This document shows, piece by piece, positions 35,835 through 49,182 of a DNA stretch of 64,000 bases. This DNA is from Macquaria australasica (lineage: Eukaryota; Chordata; Actinopteri; Centrarchiformes; Percichthyidae), in assembly GCA_005408345.1 (NCBI GenBank), contig SEMN01000054.1, positions 442,001 to 506,000 on the forward strand, in the 5' to 3' direction. The first letter of the stretch is position 1; every line of letters begins with the position of its first letter. The notes under the pieces were generated by a model that did not search any database, was not told the DNA's origin, and was given only the letters and a program-made list of their open reading frames with translations. Both the position numbers and the translations under genes were made by a program.

Positions 35835-36125
35835 GACAGTGGTATGTGACCACTTAAAACAGATCAGTCTCTACTTGAGTGACCCCTCATCTTATTGTTG
35901 TCATGAGCTGGGAGCAGTTTGACCACATTTTTGCTTCTTACTGTGGCATCTGAAGAATATTTAGAGGCCTGAACAGACGTCAGTACCCAGTATCTCGCTA
36001 GAAAAAAAGCAAAAGTGAAGAAAGGTCAGAATATAATTTTGTGTAACAAAAATATATATTTCTCTTTCTTGCCCCTTAAACCACTTTGGGACCTCTTGGT
36101 TGGGAACCATTGCTTTAGGATAAGT
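35835..36125. repeat. Dispersed repeat ending in 'GGTTGGGAACCA'
   Basis: Contains GAGTGACCCCTCATCTTATT, GTCATGAGCTGGGAGCAG, TTGCTTCTTACTGTGGCATC and terminates with CTTGGTTGGGAACCATTGC, a wording seen in dispersed fish repeats. It sits between the rrp12 promoter and the ubtd1 3' end. Confidence 0.55.
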
Positions 36126-36187
36126 TCTAACTTAAAGACTTGTGGTGCCTAAGAATCAGGAAGAAGAAGTACTTTAAATGTACAATA

Positions 36188-36193
36188 TTTATT
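36188..36193 (-). promoter_or_regulatory. ubtd1: Likely ubtd1 poly(A) signal
   Basis: AATAAA on the minus strand (TTTATT on plus), about 670 bp after the ubtd1 stop. It implies that 36194-36861 is the 3' UTR, which contains A-rich tracts but no other gene. Confidence 0.55.
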
Positions 36194-36861
36194 GATAAGT
36201 TATTCAAGTACAGTGAGCATCATATTGTACATAAGTCTACAGTATCTTGTTTGGAGCCTTCATTACATTCCATGTCTTTATTATGAATATACAGCTGTGA
36301 ATTGAAAATGTAGTGTGCACATAGTTACATGACCAAACAACACATATGGAAACTGATATTTACATTTGTCTCTACAGTTTTCTGCCACCCTTACCCTACT
36401 TCTCAAATCGTTTGACAGAAATCTTTAAAAAAAAAAAATTTAAAAAAAGAGAGAGAGAAAACGAGAGAATGGATTTTCCTTATTCGTATCCCCAGGTGAA
36501 CTATATTCAGTTTATCAAGAAGCACAAGTACAAACACACATGACAAGGAGCGGGGACCCGTGTAAACAATAGAGCTGTGAGTTGATGTCCACACAAACAG
36601 ACAGACAGACTGACACTGGGATGTGCATCTTAGGACTCTACTTTTAATCTAAAGTGTTTCAGTGCTTTTCAATACTTCATTTGGAAAAAGGAAAAAATAC
36701 AAAAAGGAGCAATATAAAAGCAATAATTTCTTATATAAAAATGTACACAAAATACCACTGCAGTACCAGCTGGAAAATGATTTCAAGCCCTACTCCTATT
36801 CCTGCACCCCTCTCTGGCACGTCCTTCATATTTTCTTCACTCCATAGCCCTCTGCCTCACT

Positions 36862-39800
36862 CTAAGCTATGACTGAAGGGTTCACATTGACAATCACTTG
36901 GACGACAAAGTCCTTCTGGATCTTGGCGTCTTGCAGACGAGTCTTGTCAGTCAGGAGCTTCCCAGAAAAGAACCACCTCTGGCGGGACACGTCAATTTCT
37001 TCCTGTTCTTTCAATTGTTTCTTCAGCTCAGCGATGGAGTCCGCCATGCTGGCTGTCAGACGCACATCCTTTCCTAAGAAAACCACAAGGCATAAATAGA
37101 GCTGACACAGATTTCGGAACAAGCTGTGAGACACTGAAAAGCTGTGATGAAATGTCACATGCCTGGGGAAAGCTGCATAACATGCAGTTCTTTAAATTTA
37201 AATGTCATTTATATATTATAGGTCACACTGGGTGTTTCTTACCTGATGACAATCGCACCCGCAGCTGGAACTCTTGTCTGCACGGAGGGGGTTGAGCTTG
37301 TTTTTGTGTAGATTCAGAAACTTTGCTCTCACTGGACGTTTCGCTGATGAGGTTGACAGGCGGGGCTAAAGTGTAGGCTGGGAGCTGGTAGCGGTTGCCC
37401 AGTTCATCATAACTCTCTGTGAGAGAGCCTGCAGGGGGAGAAATGACCTACATAAACAACAGGTTTCCAAACACCTTTCTATCAGTAACATCAACTAACT
37501 TTAACCCTGGAGCATAAACCCCTATGAGGCCATCACATTCACTTACATCACATTTACATCAACAACACAGGTGTCCTTGAACTAGTAAAAGGGTTAAAAG
37601 CAAAAACACTCCCGCGTGAGTAGATACAGTAAATATGCACAAGTGTTTTTTCCACCTAACTCTGTCATGGCTTTGTGTGCACCAATCCAATCACAGCGGT
37701 CACGCAGCACTGCGACAATTATGTAACTATTACAGCAGTAATCTCTGAACAACTGATGCATGGGATTCTGCAAAATGTCCTTTGACATTTTGAGAATTAT
37801 TACAGTGAGTTATACATTTGTGCTGGAGGTTCCAGGACATTTACAGCTTACAATTGATAGCTGGATGAAGCACATTTCCATATCTTAGAGGGCATGTGTG
37901 TGTGTGTGTGTCTGAGTGTGTGTGTTTGTGTGTGTTCATGTGCCTGTGGGTGGTTCATACCGTGTGGCAGAGTAATGCAGGCTCCATCCACTATAGCCTG
38001 TGCTAGCTCCAGGTCATTGCACTCCGCAGCCAGGGCTGCTGCTCTGAGTGCGTCCCAGATCTCTTTCCGTCCATCAAAGGCTGGAGCCGTATCCCAAAAC
38101 TCATCCCTCTTACTCCTCAGCTGGCCCTCCGTCATCGGGTACTCACTCTTCCACTTTTGACGCTCCTTCTTGAGGGGCTCATTGCGTCCTGAAAGAAAAA
38201 AGAAGGCAGTGTTCAATCTGATCCAAAGACTGTAACCCAATATAATCAGGGCTATGCTCAGCCGGACACCCATGCCAACAACTTTTTTCTGATTAAAAAA
38301 GGTACCAGGAACTACATTTGCAATTAATTTATCCTAATGACATAATGGCTGCAGCTAAAACAGCTAAAGTAAAAGGGATTACATGGCAGTAAAACCAAGT
38401 ATCTGGTAGTGAAGCTCTGAGAAACCTGCTTACTATGTAGATGGTTGCCTGGTTGGCTCAGGACACAACTGCTGTACAAATGGCTGAGCTCTTTACCATT
38501 ACCTCGGGCGCAAGTGAGTTTTGAGAAATATTAATGTGTAATTCAAATGTATTACCAATATATTGCCCTAAGCAGAGATATAATTTCAAGATAAATCACA
38601 AAAAAACATGTTTTTTAAGTTTTAAATTGTCTACCTCTTTGATCTTATATTAGAGCATCAACACTAAAACAACTTACTATTATGAGCTCAACAAACATTT
38701 CCCAATATAATGCAAGATAGAATTTATGAAAGATACATTAGAGAAGCTAAAGAAACACCAGTGAGGTCAGACAAGGACAAAAGGGCTCATCTTAAGACTC
38801 CCACACTGGAGGATCTTCAGTATTTGGTAAAAACAATCTTTGCTGCACAATGTGTTCACCCTCTTGCATCAACACAGTTTAATTTGCTAAATAGGGTAAG
38901 TAAAGCCAATTACTACTATGCACGCAACTGCTCTTTGTCAGAACTCCAACAGCACATAAACCGAGTACTTTTATACTCATGTTTCCATGCTGGCATATAC
39001 AGTATATCCACTGCACCACACCAAGAAAGTCCATTTGATTCACAGAAGGAGGAAAATAAAAGTGATTATTTATAGTGTTGTGGATTACTGCAGTGGCTAG
39101 TGACACATACATGTGCACTGACATGCACTCACACAGACAAGCACACACCAGTGGATTATAGGCAGTAATCAGGTTCCACATAACAGGATTTATCTGCTCC
39201 TATCCCATAAGGCATTGGTTGGAGAGATGAGCACTCTTTGGCCAATGAAAGCCAGCAAAAACACTCAGGGACTAATACAAGTCTCAAACAACAAGCTCAC
39301 AGAAATACAAACACAAAGCTGCTACAAATCAATGTTCACGTCATCGCTTCTACAAACTAGGCCTCACTGTCACTCTGTCAAATATATATACTTATATCTG
39401 GTGCAAAATGTTTCATAACCAGAATAAATATCTACATCTGTTTACTACGTTGGGCCTAAGGTGCAATTCAAATAATACAATATGCACAAATTTAAAAGAT
39501 TTTCTATGCCATTAACAACACAGGTCACCATATATTGATAAATGTGACACAGTGACCTTTAGAGATAAGGCGATGGCCTGAGTTTGGGTTGCCAGTTTGG
39601 TTTAATCCAAGGTATACTTTTCGCATGTGTATTCATTCAAGTACACAATGTACACATTTTATGATTTTCATTTTATGCATTAGTAATAAAAGGCAGTTTT
39701 AATATCAAATCAACCTTTTCACATGTTTTAATGCTATACTTACAATATAGCAGAAGTGTGGAGAAAGTAACTGCCAAATAAAAAATTATACTCCTCTGAT

Positions 39801-42695
39801 CCAGTGTCCGTGACATTATAATGTTAGTCAATATTCTATCCTTTTTACTTGTCTTGCACAAACATGCATTTTTAGTCTTCATGTCTATTTCTGTTATTGT
39901 GGACAGGCAGCTGCAAAGTTGCAAAGGAGTGCATTAAAATGCCAGCCAAACAAATGCAAATATTATGGTCACCTGGAATCCTAACAAGCAACCTGGCTGA
40001 CAGAGGCAGGAAGGTACACAGAGATAATTGCAAGCTGCATTGATCTGCTTTGATGCCAAAGGAATTCAAGAAGTATGCACATGACAGCTACAGAAAAACA
40101 ATTATCAAGCCTGAGTACACTGAAACACATTCAGAGACAATATGAGGCCACAATCCATTTACTTCAGAGGGTTCATGGGACAATTTAAAGGCATGAGGTT
40201 TGCACATTGCACACTGAACTAAACATTCTTGATTAGAGCTTGTCCTGGTTGTTCATACTGTAACATAACATTACTGTAGGTACCTTTTTGGTTTGGTTTT
40301 GTGCTTACTAGAATGAGACGGACGTAATCAGTGATGACAACCTGCATTATGTGAAGATTGTTTTCTCCACCTCATTGCTGTAGTAAGTCAGTGAGCCTTG
40401 ACTGTTTGTGAACCGTGGAGTGTACAGAGAAATCAGCTTTGACACCGTGTCCTCAGCACAAAGTCAGTGGATGAAGTTGTTTACCTCAAGCTTAAACATT
40501 CCTGGTGGATGGAAAAACTACATACTAAAATCTACCAAAAGAATAACTGATTTAGTTTCAGTCATGTAAATTAAAGTGTTGTTTTTTGGTCTATTATTAT
40601 TGCTGCAGCATTTCTATACACAATTTTAATAACTACTATTAGTTGTAATAGTTGTAGTATTTCAGTGTTCAGCATTGCACATATAAACAGCACCAATAGA
40701 TTTATGAACACAAATACCCTTAATACTGTAAAAAAAAACATGAACTCAGAAACATCAGCATCTCCTAAATATAAGAATTGCAACCTTGAATTAAATTAGT
40801 CTCACGTCACCATCAAAGCGACGTCAGTGTCCCTCTCCATGAACGCATGGATCTCAGTAAGAGGCAGTCATGTGGATGTTGTCAATTATATTGTTATGAC
40901 TTCTTTCTGTTTGTTTTTCATGCATTTTTAACCATTAGTTTTTATCCTTCTAATTGCTTTTCATTTGTTCTATTTTGTTGTTTGTTGCACAAATGCACAA
41001 GAAAATCTAAAAACCTTAATACAATGACAGCAAAGACAATCTTGAACTCAACATACATAAAACCCTCTAAAACTAATTAACACAACACAGACAGCCGTGT
41101 AAATGTGAAAACATGAAAGCATTTCTTTCACCCTAAAAATCTATACTTACTTCTCAGCAAAATCCTAAAGGGTGTGTTTGGAGCGTGATAGTAGCTGTAT
41201 TCCCTGGAGTTTGGTACTCCCATAGCTGTTCTTTCTCTGAAGTTTGATGTGAGTCAGTTTAAAGTCCGCATTAATGAGCTACAGACATCGACCCCAAGGA
41301 GGAGGACTGCTGTGTCCAACCAGCTTGCTGCAGTTGACGAAACTACCACCTGATCTAGTTTGCCAAGATGTGCAGACACGATGTGCAGGCTCAGTTAACC
41401 GTCGTGACACTTCCCCAGTTGCTTAAATGTGACCATACTCCCATAACAAAGACATCACAACCCCAAAATACCACAGGATCAGTTCATGGAAAGAGGTTCA
41501 ATATAAGGGGAGAGTAAGTTGAGTGTCCTAGCCAGAAGGTAGCTTCTTTACAGAGGAGGCCTAATCCTATCAGCTCCATTTAGAGACAGGATAGAAATAC
41601 CCAAAGGCAACATGCTAAACCTATTAACAGACAATAAACCCCTGTCAGACTATTATGGTCTGTTTGAAGGAGAAGCTACTGCTCTCCAACAGGTGATTGT
41701 TTTTCTTCACAATGCTACTTATATGAATAAATGTCTCAGGTGATGCATTTCCACAATTAATAGTCAGACAAAAACCTGTCTTGCAGGTAACTTATCTCTT
41801 TTTGCATGTAAATATGTTTTGCTGGAGGTCTTTGTGAGGCAAATCATGCACCAAGTAGGTCAAACAGTGACATGAAAACTCTCTGTGCAGGCCCCCAACT
41901 GATGCTCAATACATAATGCATGACAATCCAGTCTAGTGCACTAGCCGCTTTTCCACAAGGAATGGATTGACCGCTGTTTATATAAAACACATCAGGGCAG
42001 GTCCTCAGCACAGATTAGACACATGACTAAGCCATGAGGCCTGAAACATTTAACACCTGAGACAGTAAGCTTTCATACTGAGAAAGACGCCCATGAAACA
42101 GGGGTGTAGCTAGGAATCCTGTCCCCAGCCTGCATTTGATCATAAACGAATGAATTGTTAAGGCTTTATCTTAAAGCCCATCTGGCTGGTGCTATATATG
42201 CATATCCCTAGTGAAAAGTGCTGTGTTGAACATGGTTCTGACAATGTGTCCTGATATAATTATGTGTCTGATGTGTCCGACGATGTGTGCTGTGTAACAC
42301 TCGAATTTTAATGCATCACCACAGAAGCAATTTCCCCTTAGAGGTGATAAAATAATAATCAAATTGAATGTAAGAGCCTTTAAGAATATCCATAGGCTCT
42401 CTCAAGCTCAGGCCCCATTGTCACCACCTTTCATCTCACTTGTAACAGCTAACTCTGCAAAAATACTGTCTTATTCCCAGTTTCTGGTTTAAGGACATCA
42501 TTTCTTATGCTTAAAGCACTTCCGTTTGTGCAGCTGGGTTTCTAACGCATTCACAAAAAATATGTGCTTATTTCAGCAGCTGAGAGTCTGCAGTCCACTG
42601 TGTTCCAGCTTCTTACCTCCACGTTTTTTGCTCCTTGTCGAGCTTCGGGCACTCCCTTGTCCATCCATGCTACTCCTCCCCACACAGCCTCCCAT
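36862..42695 (-). CDS. ubtd1: Ubiquitin domain-containing protein 1, 4 coding exons, 234 aa
   Basis: Cytoplasmic adaptor that links E2/E3 ubiquitin enzymes; the human protein is tied to p53/MDM2 control. Coding exons: 42695-42617, 38188-37961, 37428-37243, 37073-36862; phases agree and the stop is TAG. Seen: an N-terminal MGGCVGR (possible N-myristoylation), a conserved N-terminal UBTD domain (about 27-125; motifs PLKKERQKWKSEYPMT, RDEFWDTAPAF, ITLPHG, YDELGNRYQLP) and a C-terminal ubiquitin-like domain (about 160-228; RQRWFFSGKLLTDKTRLQD). UBTD2 is the close paralogue and also starts MGGCVG. I choose UBTD1 because of the Ubl sequence (GKDVRLTAS, TRLQDAKIQKDFV) and the neighbouring rrp12 and zdhhc16, which are linked to UBTD1 in human. 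Intron 1 is 4.4 kb. Intron 2 (37429-37960) is featureless apart from a CA/GT-rich tract near its 5' end. Confidence 0.95.
38189..42616 (-). other. ubtd1 intron 1 (4.4 kb)
   Basis: AT-rich. It contains one antisense ORF of interest (38710-39075), otherwise only short ORFs. No dispersed repeat is recognised with confidence. Confidence 0.55.
38710..39075 (+). other. Unrecognised 121-codon ORF antisense in ubtd1 intron 1
   Basis: Begins ATG at 38710 with a charged start (MQDRIYERYIREAKETPVRS). The frame is not repetitive and is open for 121 codons in AT-rich DNA. A perfect splice donor (AGG|GTAAGT) falls in frame at 38894/38895, so it may be one exon of a plus-strand transcript with a 62-codon coding part. 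I see no good upstream acceptor, promoter or partner exon, and I do not recognise the protein. Chance is a real alternative. Confidence 0.2.
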
Positions 42696-42912
42696 CACTG
42701 TCCCTATGTATTCCACACCAAGGAGAAAAATCATCAGTCTGCCTACATATTTGCCACATTTTCTAGTATAAATGCTTACAAATGCACATATGTGGTCGTA
42801 CACAAACAGTTAATGGTGATGTAAAATGAAGTGCCTTATATGAAAAGCATCATCAGGGAATAATGACAGCTCAGCACTCCTTGTTCCTGTGAGGTCAGAC
42901 AAGCTGCGATGT

Positions 42913-42924
42913 TTACGTCACGTG
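42913..42924. promoter_or_regulatory. Overlapping CRE and E-box upstream of ubtd1
   Basis: TTACGTCACGTG combines a CRE-like site (TTACGTCA) with CACGTG, about 220 bp upstream of the ubtd1 start codon. It is a plausible promoter-proximal element; function is inferred. Confidence 0.35.
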
Positions 42925-44236
42925 TACTGCCAGCTGACGGGGACACGCTCTGAATTTCCATTCACATATTTAAAAAATGTGTTTATGCACTATTAGGCCT
43001 ACAACTAATGTTTTCTGTTTGTCGTTTAAAATGTGTACTTGGTTAATTTGCAGTCTTATTAGTTACAGACCTTTAGCTATATCAGCATTTAAAATGAAAC
43101 AGCCGTGATTCATTTTGCCTACCGGAAATCCAGTCTGCTAAATTATGCATTCGTCTGCAGTTTGCTTGCCACATCCGAACTTGCTCTCAAGAGAAGTTAT
43201 CACTGGATCCTGACGAGACGATCAGCAGAGGATGCGAGTCAGCAGGTTGACAGACACAAACTGGGAGCAGTGTGTCCGTGCAGGGCTAGGGGGCTGGTGA
43301 CCAGTCTGGCCCCCGCAGAGCCTCCAGGGAATCTCAGCAGCCTCTCCAAAAAAAAAAAAAAATGCAATCAATATCAGTATTCCCCCCGAATCATGATGCA
43401 CGGAGCTCACCCGCACAATCCGTTTGCACTGATGTAGAATTAAATCCTCATCAGTCTGCACGCATGCGCAGCTTAGATCAAGTCTTCTATCCTGCATCAA
43501 GCTCATCAGAATAAGAGCGGAACCTGAGAAGTCACCCCTCCAGAATAATAATGGCGATTAGAAATAATTATCCATTCTGTTTGCAGACAAGCATCATTTT
43601 AAAAGAATTAAAACAGTTAATACGATGAACTTGGTGAAAAAACAAAACTGTAAAATAGATGTTAGGGGTTATTGTGCAATACATGTTTGCATTCCTTAAC
43701 AGGGTTTTTAGTCTGAAATGCAAGGCGGAAGTTGTTTTTATTATAATGGTTATTATAAGTGCCGCTGACGTTTTTCCACAGCCAAAGGGCATTTTAGCCT
43801 TTTTTAAAAATGAAATCAGGCATTTGGAATAAAACGCACACCTGGAGTTTTATTTATATAACTTAAAAAGTAAGAAACCAACTGCCAAAATCCCAAATTT
43901 GAGCAAAACGTCTCACTTCTATAAGGTTATTACTATTTAAAGTTTCATTAGAATGAAATGTGCATCAGGCTGTGTGGAAACAGCCTGATAGACTGCCAAA
44001 CTACCAATGTGTCAGTTCAAGTAGATTATAAAGCCTAAATAAAATTAACTGCCTCGAGTTTAAATCTATCTTGGATTATGTTGTATCTCAGTCTGGGAAC
44101 AAGTTAACCCCATCCAATTTAATCTTGGCACAAGAAATCAGTTAACTCTAAATAGCCTATCCATTGATAGGTCTACATGCATTTATAGAATATGCAGGTA
44201 AAGGTAAAAACAGAAACACCTCACATAAATGTCCTG

Positions 44237-44238
<2 letters not shown>

Positions 44239-44273
<35 letters not shown>
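44239..44273. repeat. (GT)n microsatellite
   Basis: About 17 GT units. Confidence 0.95.
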
Positions 44274-44274
<1 letters not shown>

Positions 44275-44880
44275 CTATTCCTCATGAATCCAAGCATCCA
44301 CATCTTTGGAGGTTGATATATAAAAAAAAAAAATTAAAAAAGGACTTTCAATAAAAAAAATTAGGAAAAGTCACTCTGTAGCCAACTTGATCCTGGCCTT
44401 CATGAAAACACTGAATTTGCTCCAGTGTGTAAGGTTGTTACCATCTTGGAATAAGAGCACATTATGAAGGTATGGACATATTTGCACCATGCATATTGTG
44501 CTTATCCTAACCTTCAGCCATTATAAATCTATGCCAAGCATTCATCACATCATATCACTCTAGTGAATGGCTGCCCGTGCAAGCACAACCACACTCAGCA
44601 GTTGGTAAAAGAAATCATTCAAATCAAAATAGTGAAGTGTAAAACACCAACATACCCAAGTACCAACAGGACAGGAAATGCAGTTTTAATACAACTATGG
44701 AAATGCATTTGTTTCCTAATTTTTAGAATTGAGGATGACCTGTAATATAAACGGAATTAATAAAAAATCTTTTTTTTCCTCAATTATTATGATCAATTAT
44801 CCTCGCAACATGCTATACAGCTTTTGACCAAACATGACATGTTGAACACTGACATCTGCTGAAGAAGAATACTGACAGGT

Positions 44881-44883
<3 letters not shown>

Positions 44884-44948
<65 letters not shown>
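44884..44948. repeat. (GT)n microsatellite
   Basis: About 32 GT units. Confidence 0.95.
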
Positions 44949-44951
<3 letters not shown>

Positions 44952-45772
44952 CTGTCAGACACTCCCACACCGCCGCACAACCCTACGGCGATTCTGTCTG
45001 AAACCGGCCTTACAGACGGAGTGGGAGGGTGTGGTGAGCAGTGGCAGGGTGAAAGAGGGTTGGAAACAGGCTGAACTCTGTTATCATCCCTTATCTCTTC
45101 TTTTATTATGGGACAATCTCTTTCTCTTGCATTCACCCTTTAACTGACAAGACCGCCACCCATTTCTCATTGTCTGCTTATCAAAGGCATCAAATATGTC
45201 TTTGGAATAGTTTAATGTCAGCAATGTCCAAATGTTTTTCATATCTCCTCTTCCTCATTTGCTTTCATCTTTGTGCATCTACACAGCTGCTTGTTTCTGA
45301 TGTAATATATTCATATGAATCTGCAGATCAAATCTGGCATGCATCTAAATTAATCCTCCCCTACTAGCAGCATGTCTCTGGGTCTGTCTGCGTAAGCAAC
45401 ACTGTGACATAACACTGGAGCTGGAGTTTGTCTGCACAGTGTTGTAAAGTGATCCTGGGGTACCATAACTGATGGTTATACTTTTTAAAAAAGAGTTTGA
45501 TGTACAAAAATGCAATTGGTATATGTCAAATAACAGTGAATGTGCATCTTTAATTAACTGAACACTCACTGTGTGCAATTGTTTAAATAAATCAATTTAT
45601 AAAGATTTATTAACTGAACTGGTACAAAATACAGATAAATAACACATTATCATGGTACTGTAGCTTGCCTGGAAAGTTCATTTCAAATGATAATATTGGA
45701 CTGGAGTGCACACATGGAATAGGGAGGTGGAGGTGGTGGGAGGAAACATTATGTCCCAAACCTTAGTGTTTT

Positions 45773-45778
45773 TTTATT
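45773..45778 (-). promoter_or_regulatory. zdhhc16: Possible zdhhc16 poly(A) signal
   Basis: AATAAA on the minus strand, about 390 bp after the zdhhc16 stop. A second AATAAA (minus) near 45606-45611 is an alternative. Confidence 0.45.
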
Positions 45779-46165
45779 TTTTTGAATAAAAATCAGCTTG
45801 GGTATTATTTTAAAAAGGTACTTCAGTCCAATAATATGTCAGTCAGTACATGTGACTTATAAAATTATCAAACCCATCACTAGGTCAATGCTCAGAGTCA
45901 AGTAAGACCTGTTTGTAAAACCCAGCAGAGAACAAACCATCCATGACACAGTGCCTTTTCAGTGGTGAAAAATGTAGACTGTCGAACCATGAGCAATGCC
46001 ACAGCAAGTTTTTGAGGTATTGAAGGTACACATGACTCCATTTCTTCAGCAGTATGGAGCCACCATGCAAGGATCCTTTAAGCCAACCAGATCAAATGAG
46101 CAGAGCAGGTTGGACCCAGCAAAGATTGCCGAAATTAGGCTACAAGTATGCCAAAGTAGAGTCTG

Positions 46166-49100
46166 TCATACAGATATTAAGTCCTTTTTAACTGGGAAGA
46201 CGTCCCATGTCAAACCATCACCATGTGGGGCATGTCCCGAGGGAAGGAGAACGCGCGTCACCCAGTGACTAGAGTCAAAAGACAAAGCAAAACAGAGGTT
46301 ACAAGATATACAAGGCAGCATTTGTCATAGATGATGCATGGGTACCTTGACAGAACATCATTACAAACATCAGGCACACCTTCTCTTCTCCACGCCAAAG
46401 AAGACTTTCCAGTTATTCAGCCTGCCATAATTGAAAGGGTTTCTGTACACCTGGCCGAGCAGTTAAAGAAAAAGAAAAGGAGCAATTAAAAACCTATCAC
46501 AGGTCACTACCATTTAAATCAAAATTTAAAGGTTTCTTAATTGTTTCGTGGCTCATCATAAAAAATCTCTCTTAACTTATCACAACCTGAATTATTTTAA
46601 CATTTGAAATATTTAAGGTGCTCACCTTTCCTCGTTTTGCCATTCTCTTTTTTTCTTTGCCATTAATGTGCCTTTCTATGCTGGTCTCTCCTCTGGATAT
46701 GAGAACTGCATGCCAAAGAGTGAGAGCTCCCAGAGCCACTCCCACTGTGCTAAAAGTACAAAACTAATTTTAGTTGATCCGCTGCCAAGATAATGAAAGA
46801 CAACCACCATGTCCCAATTCTGCACTACATACTGACAGTTAACAGTATGTAATTTATAGTACACTGTGTTTGGAGTTCAGAAATCGATTTCCTTAATTGT
46901 TTTGAACTAACTGGAAGTGATAAGAGATGTGTGAATCAATTTGCAAACATGAAATGCGTCTGTCAATTATACTAGATAAAGAAAGTTAAATAGTTTTCCA
47001 AACATTTAATACTTGTGTTTGTTTTCTGAGTTCTTCCTGGAGCTGTTTCACCATCATCCGCTATTTTATTTATTTTCTGCATCTGTTAGCAGCTCCTCCA
47101 TTTCCTTGGTGCATTGCATTGTTGGACATCAACAGCACGCACATAAATTAAGCGGATTTCGGTCACATACTGATATCTTTGAATACACTTACTTTTGTCA
47201 CTTTTCCAACACACTACATACACAAAACCTGCTTTGAATTAGTTTGTAATATGGACTTGGTTAACAGTAAATAGCATGGTCCTACGAATGGTAAGAGGCA
47301 ACATGAAATGCATTTATTACCTGGTAAGCACCCACATGTAGATGATGCTCTTATGAATCATCTTATCCTTAAAGGTGTACGGAGGTGCAGGTGTCTGATA
47401 GTTGGTCTTGACAAAAATAAGAAGAGCACATATTATATTATCATAACTAACGGATAATAAAAACACGAGCTCAGTAATGTTATTGTGTGTGTACTTCTGC
47501 AACTGTACCTGGCCAGGGGGGAGAAGCCCTATAAGAAGTCCCATCCCTGTCACTGGTACCCCTGGCTTGTCCATGTCCAAATGCTTAAAGCGCTAATAGA
47601 ACAGCACGCATACACAAAGCCAAGTGTTAAAGACAGAAACAAGGCAGTGTCAGTAAGGAACAGTTAAGTCCCGCAGAGAAAGACACCAGACAAAGTAACA
47701 GACAAAACCTAACAAGCCTTACAAGGACAAAACGCCAAGCAGGCCAGCAACAGTGTGCTGCGAGCATCTCACCTCAATAGCATTGTATGCATCTAGGAAC
47801 AGGTTTCTGCCACTGATGCTACAGTAGACACAGCCCAAGGTCATGAAGAGGCAGAAGGAGAAGAAGTAACGGTGGTTAAAGTGGCCCACGCAGTTATTCA
47901 ACCAGGCTGAGATGCTGACATTAAGGAAAACCACCATCTCTTCATAGTCACATTATGTGATTTCTGATACTACAAAAATAGTATTTGAAATAATGTTAGC
48001 ACAAAGGATACGGCAATGATGGTCCATTTTCAGAATGCACCTGCAAAGGAAAAAGAAAATATTCTCTCTGATATGTATATAGACAACTCTATTTAGTATA
48101 TTAAACTAAGCAGTCGACAGGATCTTGGTCGACCAAGACACTTTTAGTCAGTTGGGCTTATTTTTATGGAGAGATTAAGCAATTAGATATTAGCACAAAA
48201 TGATAGTCACATCTCTAAGACTAAAATATGTGTGTTTTTTTAACAAACATGGTTCTATCTTTAACAAAGACTAGACTTCTATTTTTGCAAGACTGTCCTC
48301 ATCTGCAATACTGGAGAAACAATTTTACAGATTTTTCAGTTTAGTCAAGGACAGCCCCTTTGCTAACCTTCATTACCTGTGTTGAGATTTTGAAAGCTTG
48401 AAATCCAACCAAACATACATACTACAAAGACAAAGCACTCATCAATCAAGGACATACAGAAGAGAAGAAAAACAACACTGGCTCACCTGTTGCAGATACC
48501 ACAGTGGTGTGTTCTTGCTGGTTTGGGCATGATGCATTTTTTGCAGACTGCCACAAATGGACTGTCATTTTTTTCCTGAATGAAAGAAGACATTTTTGTT
48601 ACATGACTAAGTTTCAATCAAGGCCAGATTAGTAAAGCTATTTGTGGTTCAGCAGAACAGTGTAGATGATATCTTACTGTAGGGGGGTACCCAGGGGAAG
48701 TCTTGGTTGCCTTGTAGTAATGGAAAACAATCATGACGAGGTTCCAGTGTCCATAACAAACATGCCAAGCAATCCATGCAGGGGAGTATGTGTTGAGGAT
48801 CAGAGGCAGTAGGACCACATAGGCTACTGCCAAGATTGAGCTGGTCAGTATCACCACCAGACAAACAAACACCTGTCAGACAAAGACAGAGACAAAACTT
48901 AAAAACTCTGTATAATTAACTGAAGCACACAGACAAACACACACTCACCGTGCCAAACCAGCGGGTGACATAATCCACAGTCCAAAACACCGGTTCAAAG
49001 ACAGAGTCGAAAACCACGTCCGAGTCCGTGAGGGAGTTAAAGTAAAGTGACTGCACCAGCAGACTCATGTAAGCCCATATTTCCTTTATCCACAAAGGCA

Positions 49101-49182
49101 GTCTGTTCCTTCCTCTCCTGGTGCACGACCTTAACCGCACGCAGCGGAGCAGGTGGAGCACTGAGCTGGGACACCACCGCAT
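46166..49182 (-). CDS. zdhhc16: Palmitoyltransferase ZDHHC16, 10 coding exons, 382 aa
   Basis: ER/Golgi membrane enzyme that S-acylates cysteines of target proteins. Coding exons: 49182-48949, 48872-48678, 48575-48487, 48040-48012, 47906-47773, 47592-47509, 47406-47321, 46749-46626, 46450-46380, 46268-46166; phases join, and the length is close to human ZDHHC16 (377 aa). Seen: hydrophobic segments about 79-100 and 105-125, the Cys-rich domain from about residue 155 (CKKC, KPARTHHCGICNRC), the catalytic DHHC split between a 29-nt exon 4 and exon 5 (DHHC-PWLNNCVGHFNHRYF), further membrane segments in exons 5 and 8, and a conserved NPFNYG-NNWKVFFGV near the C-terminus. The start at MRWCPSS matches the family's N-terminus; an in-frame ATG upstream does not. 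Exon 6 (28 codons ending GLLIGLLPPGQ) is the least conserved part. Introns 46750-47320 and 48041-48486 show nothing notable. Confidence 0.95.

Larger units (their letters stand above)
42696..45772. other. Intergenic: ubtd1 upstream region and zdhhc16 3' flank
   Basis: Non-coding. Candidate ubtd1 promoter elements are a joined CRE/E-box (TTACGTCACGTG, 42913-42924) and an NRF1-like CGCATGCGCA at 43461-43470. Microsatellites lie at 44239-44273 and 44884-44948. No gene seen. Confidence 0.45.

Noticed and set aside
45996..46268. Plus-strand 90-codon ORF
   Set aside because: Antisense to the last zdhhc16 exon, whose minus-strand frame gives the conserved C-terminus.
46355..46380. In-frame TGA of zdhhc16 directly after GVEKRR, suggesting a truncated protein
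   Set aside because: A GTGTGC donor just before it joins in phase to 46268-46166, which restores the family's HW-TRVLLPS-H-PHG tail, so the gene is complete.
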